In this document: in pieces, positions 57,194 to 64,000 of the stretch
Layout: every line of letters starts with the position of its first letter
How positions within the stretch are numbered: the stretch's first letter is position 1
NCBI GenBank assembly: GCA_019787685.1
Contig: JAHNUO010000003.1
Coordinates: forward strand, 620,001-684,000
DNA: 64,000 bases
Reading direction: 5' to 3'
Source: Chiua virens
Taxonomy: Eukaryota; Basidiomycota; Agaricomycetes; Boletales; Boletaceae
The notes under the pieces: model-generated
The model's database searches: none
Seen by the model: the letters and a program-made list of their open reading frames with translations, nothing else
What the model was told of the DNA's origin: nothing
Translations under genes and position numbers: made by a program

Positions 57194-58319
57194 GGTTAGC
57201 GGGCTACACTGCCTGACTGGTTCCTACTCGACCTCTCTCAGCGCGTCTGTGATGGCGGGCATCGTGCCACGTGGCGAGCTGACTAGAACCACGTGACCAG
57301 AACGACTCGGTTTCTTGTCTACAACGTTCAATGTCTTTTATCTGGCCAGAGAGTTTGTGCCTTCGTAGCGGCGTTTTCTCCAGAAGTGGCTCCTCTCATC
57401 CACGGACAGTCCAGTTCAGCGGCTCGAACACGAATCAGAATACGCATTGCCAGTGAACACTCGCACTCGATGGCGTCTCCGACAAACGTGCTCGTGTCCG
57501 CTGAAGCACGACTCATCAGATCCATCACTTGTTGACGACATGTACCCATTGGCAATCAACCTATTCTGAGTACCTCGAACTCCGGACTCCTGTTGCAAAT
57601 AACACCCTGGTAGTAGCAATTTACGGGATACAAGTGGTGCAGAGCTATATACTCCCTTTGGAACGCGCTCGATAGTCCACATTCAAACCTTGATACCGTG
57701 CTGTTATCATTCGAAATCATCCTTGGTTGCCAGTGTGATTTCCAATGGGTCCAGGGGGCAAGCTTCCGTACTCTTATGTATCCCGATTATACTGTTCAGA
57801 TGGTCCTCACCAATCGCTCCAACGCACGTTTGATGTAAAGAAAGGATGACCATTGGACGGTGAGTGCGTCTTCTTCTCTTTGATGCAAACGCCTGCAGGT
57901 CCAGTTAGGGTCGTATTACCCTAGATGATCAACCCTGTGGTTGTAGGTGGCAAGCATCGTTTTAGTTATTGATGTTCGTGGTTTTCGCCGCTGCTGATCA
58001 GGACACTTCGCTTTACGATATGTTGGCTTTCACTCTTCACTTAATTCCTCGTGCTAAATGACCACTGAGTACCAGCTGTGCATTAAAGATTATTTTACCA
58101 TTCTCTTTGTCGGGGAAGTCTAAGGCCAAAGAACTTTGATGAGACTGGGACAGTAGTTGGCGGTTGGAACTTTTGTAACTACCAAGCACTTGATCCTATT
58201 AGACTTTTGTCGACTAAGCCTGAAATCCCGATTTATCGGTCTCATTCCGGCTCCCGCTGATCGCTTCGTATTCGGATCTCCGACCCACCTCCCACAACTT
58301 TTCTTTACCATCCACATCG
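57194..58319. other. Intergenic between divergent genes
   Basis: 1.1 kb containing the promoters of the transporter (minus) and NAR1 (plus). Short open frames only. I see nothing else I can support. Confidence 0.45.
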
Positions 58320-60261
58320 ATGACCTTCTCGGGTGCTCTGGTATGTGATTTGTCAAATACGAGGTGCACTCTGAACCTACATCACGCCCAGACGCTAACG
58401 GATCTCAACGACTTTATCACACCATCACAAGCATGCATCAAACCAGTCGAGCAACTCAATGCCCCAGAAATTGTCAAAGAGGCAGGCTCCGCTTCTGTAC
58501 GCATCTCTCTCCATTCTCCGTTCATAGCCGTTGAACCCCCTTTCAGACGGAAATTCGAGTCGACGCATCCGGATCTTACTATGAAGTAGCGTCCACCCCC
58601 TCGGTACAGGGCGCATTTGCATCTACGTCGACACCACCAGAGCGCAAATTACAGCAGGCACAGATTAGTCTCAACGATTGCCTTGCGTGCAGGCACGTCT
58701 CTATCGGCATTCCAATGTTCCGTGCGCCCTAACGTAAAAGTTCCAAAGTGGATGCATCACGTCGGCCGAATCAGTCCTAATCACACTGCAGTCACACACC
58801 GAGGTGCTCCATTTTCTCGAGGGAAACTCGCCCCCGCGATCACCGGGACACAAGCTACCGGTGATATCGATCGCGCCGCAGAGTCTGGCGTCGCTGTCGA
58901 CAACGTTGTCGTCCAGTTCAAGTGCGCCTGTTGGACTGAAACAGGTCATGCGGCGGGTGACGGCGTTTTGCACGCAGGTACTTGGTTTCGAACATGTCTA
59001 CGACACGACGTTTGCACGGCATATATCCCTGCTAGAGCATGTACGCGAATTTTGGGAACGTAAGCGGGATGGGAAGCTACCGATGTTGGCGAGCGCATGT
59101 CCTGGATGGGTATGCTACGCCGAAAAGACGCACTCGGAAATGCTGCCGTTTATCTCTCGAACAAAGAGTCCCCAGCAAGTGATGGGGACGTTGGTCAAGT
59201 CATGGTTAGCGAGCCGTTGGGGGAAGCAGTGTGTATTGACACCCATCACAGCTTGGCTGTTGGCTGACATTTACAGACCTGATCAGATGTATCACGTTGC
59301 TGTGATGCCCTGCTATGACAAAAAACTAGAAGCATCGCGTCAAGACTTTTACAACGACGTATATTCGACGCGGGACGTCGACTGTGTCATCACGACGGGG
59401 GAATTGGAGTTGCTGATGCACGAAAAGGGCTGGGATCTATCTCTACCGGTCCCAGGAGAGGACGATGCACCAAAACTAGAAGAAATGCCCGAGCTGTTGC
59501 ATCACCCTGGCACGAGTTCGGGTTCCTACCTCCAATGGCTCATGTCTGCGGTCAGACAAGCATCATCAGAGCCACTGGATGTCAGCATGAAAACGATACG
59601 GACATCTGATTACGAGGAGTACACGTTGTACAAACAGAGCAATGGCGAAGTCGTGTTCAAGGGTGCCAAGTGCTACGGGTTCCGGAATTTACAGAACGTG
59701 GTGAGGAAGGTCGGAAAAGAGGCTGGAGTCCAGGTTGGAAGGGGTGCTGCAGGACGGATGGCTGGGGTGCGGATGAGGGCGAAGAAGGGCGGGAATGTGG
59801 ATGAGAAGGGATACGATTACGTGGAAGTGATGGCTTGTCCGGGTGGGTGCGTGAACGGGGGAGGACAGCTGGGCCCGATTGGGAAAGTAGCCGCGCGGAC
59901 AGAGGACGAGGAAGGGTATGAGAGGAGCTGGGAGGCAAACGGGGTTTCAATGTCGGCTGGTGAGACGGGGACATCGATCTCGCAGGGACCAAAATGGGGG
60001 AACCGAGAGTGGACGAAAGAGGTTGAAAAGGCGTACTGGAATGGATTAGCAATGCCGGGGGGATCGGGGGTAGTGGGCTCAGATGAGATGGATCATGTCG
60101 CAGTCGGGGTGTTGGTAGACATGTGTCGACCGGTGGAAGCGGGCCGGAGAGGGTGGGGTGACGATATGGACAGCGGGGCAGAAGCACGGCGACGGGAGCT
60201 ATTTCGGACTCAATACCGGGCTGTTGTGAGTGAGGTCATCGGATTGGCTGTCAAGTGGTAA
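58320..60261 (+). CDS. NAR1: Cytosolic Fe-S assembly factor NAR1
   Basis: Iron-hydrogenase-like protein of the cytosolic Fe-S assembly (CIA) machinery that helps pass clusters to target proteins. Exon 1 is MTFSGAL; exon 2 TLTDLNDFITPSQACIKPV carries the first Cys of the N-terminal cluster; exon 3 ends NDCLAC and is joined to SGCITSAESVLI through an intron with a GC donor (58693-58748). H-cluster motifs: SACPGWVCYAEK, KSPQQVMGTLVKSW, VMPCYDKKLEA, DVDCVITTGEL and MACPGGCVNGGGQ. The protein ends EVIGLAVKW at 60261. All eight conserved Cys are present. Length is normal for fungi. Confidence 0.93.
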
Positions 60262-60399
60262 TAACTACGTCATGGTCACCGACTTTTTACATACAAATGG
60301 TGTACTAATACAACAATAAATGCGACCGATCGCAAGGATGGATAGCGACAATAGTAGCTCTAAGTTATTTAATTGAAATAGATGCGGAATATGCAATAT

Positions 60400-60848
60400 T
60401 CATCGACGATGTTGGGCGCCGTCTTTAAACCAGTACTTGCACGACGGACAGTACTCGGGAGTCGTAAGCGTGATGGTTTCCTTTGAGTCGGGACCTAGGT
60501 ACTGAGAAAGGATGAGGATGGGGAGTGGCACGATTGGGTGAACGTACCCTCTCACAGTGGGAATCGGAACAGTTGCGGGGGTGGCGATTGGAGTGAACAC
60601 AGTATGGGCTCCCACAGTCAATTTTCCGGACCTTGCGGGTCTGAAGGGGTTCGGAACATGCATTCCGGTGTTTGAGCATGGGTACTCACCGCTATGTAGT
60701 GCTGTAGAGGAATGAGCGGAAGTAGAGAAAAAGCAGGGGCGTGAGACACTTACCCCGCAACCATACTTGGTTCCTTCGCTGGTAGAAAGACGGGGTTAGG
60801 TGGTATTAAGGAAGCCAATGGTGAGACGCACGTTTCGAGGTTACACAT
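60400..60848 (-). CDS. Small Cys-rich protein in five exons
   Basis: A gene missed by simple frame scanning because its exons are 10-100 bases. Following phase-consistent GT-AG introns from ATG 60848 gives MCNLET, EGTKYGCG, HYIA, then TRKVRKIDCGSPYC, HSNRHPRNCSDSHCER, YLGPDSKETITLTTPEYC and PSCKYWFKDGAQHRR, about 85 residues with nine Cys. Similar short proteins (M-C-x-L...EGT.Y.CGH...YCPSC) are, as I recall, widespread in Agaricomycetes; the CGH and paired Cys suggest zinc binding. Function unknown. Its 3' end lies about 140 bases after NAR1, tail to tail. Confidence 0.7.
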
Positions 60849-61115
60849 GTTGGTGGCGGGGATGGGGAGGGGAGAAGAGGATGTGGGGAATGGGTGACAG
60901 CGGGACTTGCTTATAAGCGGTTCGGGGTGGGGGAAGGGTTAAGGACAGTGGTGACGGAAACCTGCTCGCAGTCACAAGACCATAAGAAAACGATCGGACA
61001 CGATAGGCAAGAAATCAGACGAGTTAGACTTTGGTGTTGCGAGATTCCCGGTGTTGTGCTTTGTTTGTCTACCCGAATTACCTGCCGTTCATGGCTGCCC
61101 CTGCCACATCCGCGC

Positions 61116-62486
61116 ATGTCCACTCCACCCATCTCATCTTATCCCACAACCCGTTCACGCACACTCCTCTTCATATCTTACCGCGACTCTAGAGCTCGCG
61201 ACTCCCGTTTCTCCCGCTCCTACGACGACCCCTACCAGCCCAACGACGAGCATGACCTCCTCATAACCTCCACTCTCAGACACTCCACACTCGACGCCCA
61301 TCTCCCTCCCAAATGGTATTCTCTCGCGCATACACTCAGTATTTCTCGTCTCTCACGCGTCTCAGGGTCGATCTCTCAGACCAGGTCGAGGAACTACTCG
61401 CCAGGGCCCACACTAAAAGTACGTGTCTCATCCGCTCTCTCTCCTCGCGTGCACCGACCACACGGTCAAGTCGCCCCCCTCGAAAAGCTTCATGCAAAGC
61501 ATGTTCTCCCTGGTTTCGCGGACCGGTCAGCTGAGGAGAAAGAGATAGAAGCAGCGACCATAGACATAACAAGAGTATATCAGTGTTGTTTTCTTGACAT
61601 GTACTCCCGTTTTATTCTCTTGCATACTAGGATCTTCGGCAGTGTCACACTCTGATACAGCGCATCGGCGCTGACCAGGACCATACCTTTCCACCTTCAA
61701 GTCGGAATCAACACGAGGCCCTTGCAGCCAAAAACGTCCAACGTGGCCTTGCTGCTAGGGTACAAGAACTCAGCTCATCTTTCCGCAAGAAGCAGCGTGT
61801 CTACATGGAACGTGAGCGGCCCCGACAATTCACATCTTTCATATCTTTACCCTCTACCAGGTCTTCAAGGACATGCCATCAAAAACCAAGACCTTCTTAT
61901 TGCCTCGGGTACGATCTCGTCCAAAGGTTCCGAAGGCTTGACAGCAGCCGACGAGGATGTCCAGGCTGCAGTGAGTAACCACTGTTTGCATCACCTCATG
62001 TACGTTAACCCACCTCGTGTTTCAGCAAGCACAGATCCACGAAACCGATCAGATGGACGACATCCAGCTTCGAGATCGCGAGCTAACGGAAATTGCCAAC
62101 TCCATCGCTTCCTTGGCTGAACTTTTTAAAGACTTGTCTATTCTTGTCATCGATCAAGGGACTCTCTTAGACAGTGTTGAATACAATATCGAGCAAACTG
62201 CCGTCCATGTCTCCGAGGCAGTCAAGGAGCTCGACGTTGCCACACGGTATGCTCCATCCCTTGACTCCCCCGCGTCATGTCCACATAAATTTATCAATCC
62301 GACAGGTACCAGAAAAATACTGGTCGTCGCAAAATTATTTTTCTCCTTCTGCTCATCATCTTTGGATTAATTATTGTCCTTATTTTCAAACCTCGCCGTC
62401 ATACATCATCTACAGTTACGCCCTCGGACACACCGCCTTCTTCGGATAATCTTGTACCAGTACATCTGTATCCACGGATACCTTGA
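61116..62486 (+). CDS. TLG2: Syntaxin-16/TLG2 t-SNARE
   Basis: Qa-SNARE of the trans-Golgi/endosome. It starts MSTPPISSYPTTRSRTLLF at 61116 with the typical SRTLLFISYRDSRARDSRF. Next comes LPPKWVDLSDQVEELLARA across an intron, then LHAKHVLPGF (family hallmark) and CHTLIQRIGA. The SNARE helix is QIHETDQMDDIQLRDREL... to VKELDVATRYQ, with the central Gln layer in LFKDLSILVIDQG. After an intron at 62249-62306 a C-terminal anchor, IIFLLLLIIFGLIIVLIF, and a short luminal tail end at 62486. About seven exons, apparently intact. Confidence 0.92.
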
Positions 62487-63589
62487 TCAGAGAACTTGGT
62501 AGAGACACACCCCAGCGTCTTGACAGACATGATTCTGATTGGTGCCCTTGAACGGGATTCGTCACGACGCCTTCTTTGACATCAATCCCATAACGATCTA
62601 TGGCCAAAGGGTAAGGCTTCTCGGTGACGACACTGCAAAGCTAGTCCATATTCGTACCGAGCGCTTCGACCACGTTGCACTGAGCATTCTATATAGGGAC
62701 CTTTTGTTCATCGATAAAGCTGTTTCGTCTGCTGGTATTATCCAGGGAACTGGGTCAGTCTGGTTGGCAGCTGATCAGTGCCAGGACTTGACAGGAAAAA
62801 AGGGTACCGCATATTTCATGTCTCCTTGATCATCATCAACGCGAGCCCCGAACTCTCTTTTTGCCTCGTTGCACCACACACGGGGTCTATTCTCACCATC
62901 CGTATATGCTTGTCAAAGTGATATGCTGGTAGTCATGCACCATTGAAAGAGACTACACCTCATGCAAATCCTACTCTGCTGATCGGTCAGCCAGAAAACA
63001 GCCATCTCTTCTCGATTTTTTTCTCGAAAATTCGAGCAAGAACGTTTGCTTGACCTCTTTTCTAGTTGACAACGAGACATTGAGGTGTCCATTTCAAACC
63101 CAGTTTCCTGTCACCGCGCGGGGGTCATTTCACTTTTGGACATTTGCCTTGTGGCAAATTTGTCAACTCAAATCAGTTGGCGCATTTCTCTTTCCTTTTC
63201 TTCGCTTTCGACGAGCACGGGATCAAACGTGCCTGGGTTTGTCGCGCATTAAGGGCCGACCGTGACGACGTCGTGCCGCTTTTGATCAATACGTCGTCCC
63301 CGTTGAATTCGAAATCTCAACATACCCGGGCGTAGATGTTGGCATGAACGTGCCTTCGACCCGAGCTCGATGCTCACCTCGAGGTGATCCACTTCCTGGA
63401 CGTCTCTCGAGGATACAAAACAAACAGCAAGAAAGGTATTTCTCCGAATCGGAAACGCTTGCTAATCAGGGTATTTGGCACGACGCAAGGCCGCGTTGCA
63501 CAGATACAGATAAGATTTCAAACATGACGTGAAACACCGACGTGACCGTCCATCTTTCATAATTTCGAATTTCAATCCCAACACTCTAA
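62487..63589. other. No gene recognised
   Basis: An open frame at 62539-62829 (NGIRHDAFFDINPITIYG...) has coherent composition but no ATG near its start and no known relative. The following 700 bases hold short frames in all phases. It could include an exon of a gene extending past the window. Confidence 0.35.
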
Positions 63590-63855
63590 ATGCAGTACAT
63601 GCGGGTCGGAACAGGGGAGAGAGACAACCTGGCTGATCGGGATGACGAGCCCGCACCACCGGATATGGTTGAAAGAGGGCAACAAGGCCAACTCGAAGGA
63701 CATGCGTTTGGGGCCAAACCCCGAAGACGTCAACGTTCAGTCAAGGCAGATGGGTCGGTATCTTTTTCTTGACTTTCTATTTCCAGACGTTCGCCGATCG
63801 GACGACGGGAGTGCCGACCATGCGGGATGGACGAACAGCATTTCCGAACCCGTGA
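63590..63855 (+). CDS. Possible small hydrophilic protein
   Basis: ATG at 63590 opens MQYMRVGTGERDNLADRDDE and a basic run (KPRRRQRSVKADG). A GT-AG gap of 29 bases (63758-63786) would join it to TFADRTTGVPTMRDGRTAFP ending at 63855, but 29 bases is shorter than expected for an intron here. No family recognised. Confidence 0.25.
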
Positions 63856-64000
63856 CTGGCACCTTGGGCCTCGTGTCAGTGGTACAAGGTCAAGGTTTCC
63901 TTTCGAGCCCTGTGGCGAACATGCACATCGCACATCGACGACGGGTAATTAGACCCGCTGGTCGGGAGCTCGGTGCTTGTTGCCCTGGGCCGCCTGGATG

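Noticed and set aside
53200..60300. A metal or haem gene cluster (ferrochelatase, NAR1, copper transporter)
   Set aside because: The genes are spaced among unrelated housekeeping genes, on both strands and without shared motifs; most likely chance.

Overview
The window is nuclear DNA of a filamentous fungus, almost certainly a basidiomycete of the mushroom-forming group (Agaricomycetes). The conserved genes are broken by many introns of about 50 bases with GTRNGT donors. Most retroelements are chromodomain Ty3 types. Several genes belong to mushroom-typical families: a fungal G-domain protein, an anonymous DUF-type protein, and a short Cys-rich protein. I cannot name a species.

Layout. 1-7.4 kb: two minus-strand genes, a large Ser/Pro/Gln-rich protein with a possible Ulp1-like tail, and YSH1 (mRNA 3'-end endonuclease). 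7.4-34.3 kb: a repeat block. It holds a dead Tc1 element with 214-bp inverted repeats, three related solo LTRs (one split by another LTR-like insert), an almost complete Ty3 element with two nonsense codons (here Ty3-B), a solo LTR of the same family, and CpG-poor decayed DNA. It also holds a complete Ty3 element (Ty3-A) inserted in a minisatellite of about 87-bp units. 34.3-44.6 kb: a G-domain GTPase, then a run of partial genes (TRAPPC11 C-terminal part, lipin without its N-LIP domain, internal pieces of ferrochelatase and YSH1) around intact ERO1 and the proteasome gene PRE9. 44.7-62.5 kb: ordinary dense gene space with a CTR copper transporter, gluconokinase, a hypothetical protein, the H2A.Z chaperone CHZ1, a HAC1-type bZIP factor, ferrochelatase, a vacuolar amino-acid transporter, the Fe-S assembly factor NAR1, a Cys-rich small protein and the syntaxin TLG2. 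The last 1.5 kb has no gene I can support.

The most interesting system is Ty3-A (25610-32875): 569-bp LTRs and a 5-bp target duplication. The 11 nt predicted to start its RNA are perfectly complementary to the 11 nt just inside its 5' LTR, the arrangement used for self-primed reverse transcription by Tf1/sushi elements. Gag ends in an A7 slippery run directly before its stop. Between pol and the 3' LTR lies an antisense gene with its own TATA box, coding for a coiled-coil protein with a perfect Zn2Cys6 cluster. Ty3-B independently has a slippery heptamer (G GGT TTT) abutting its gag stop.

Functional links: HAC1, whose reading frame can be continued only by an Ire1-type frameshifting intron, and ERO1, with two CACGTG boxes in its short promoter, are both parts of the unfolded-protein response. 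Ferrochelatase, NAR1 and CTR all concern metal handling, but they look like ordinary neighbours, not a cluster.
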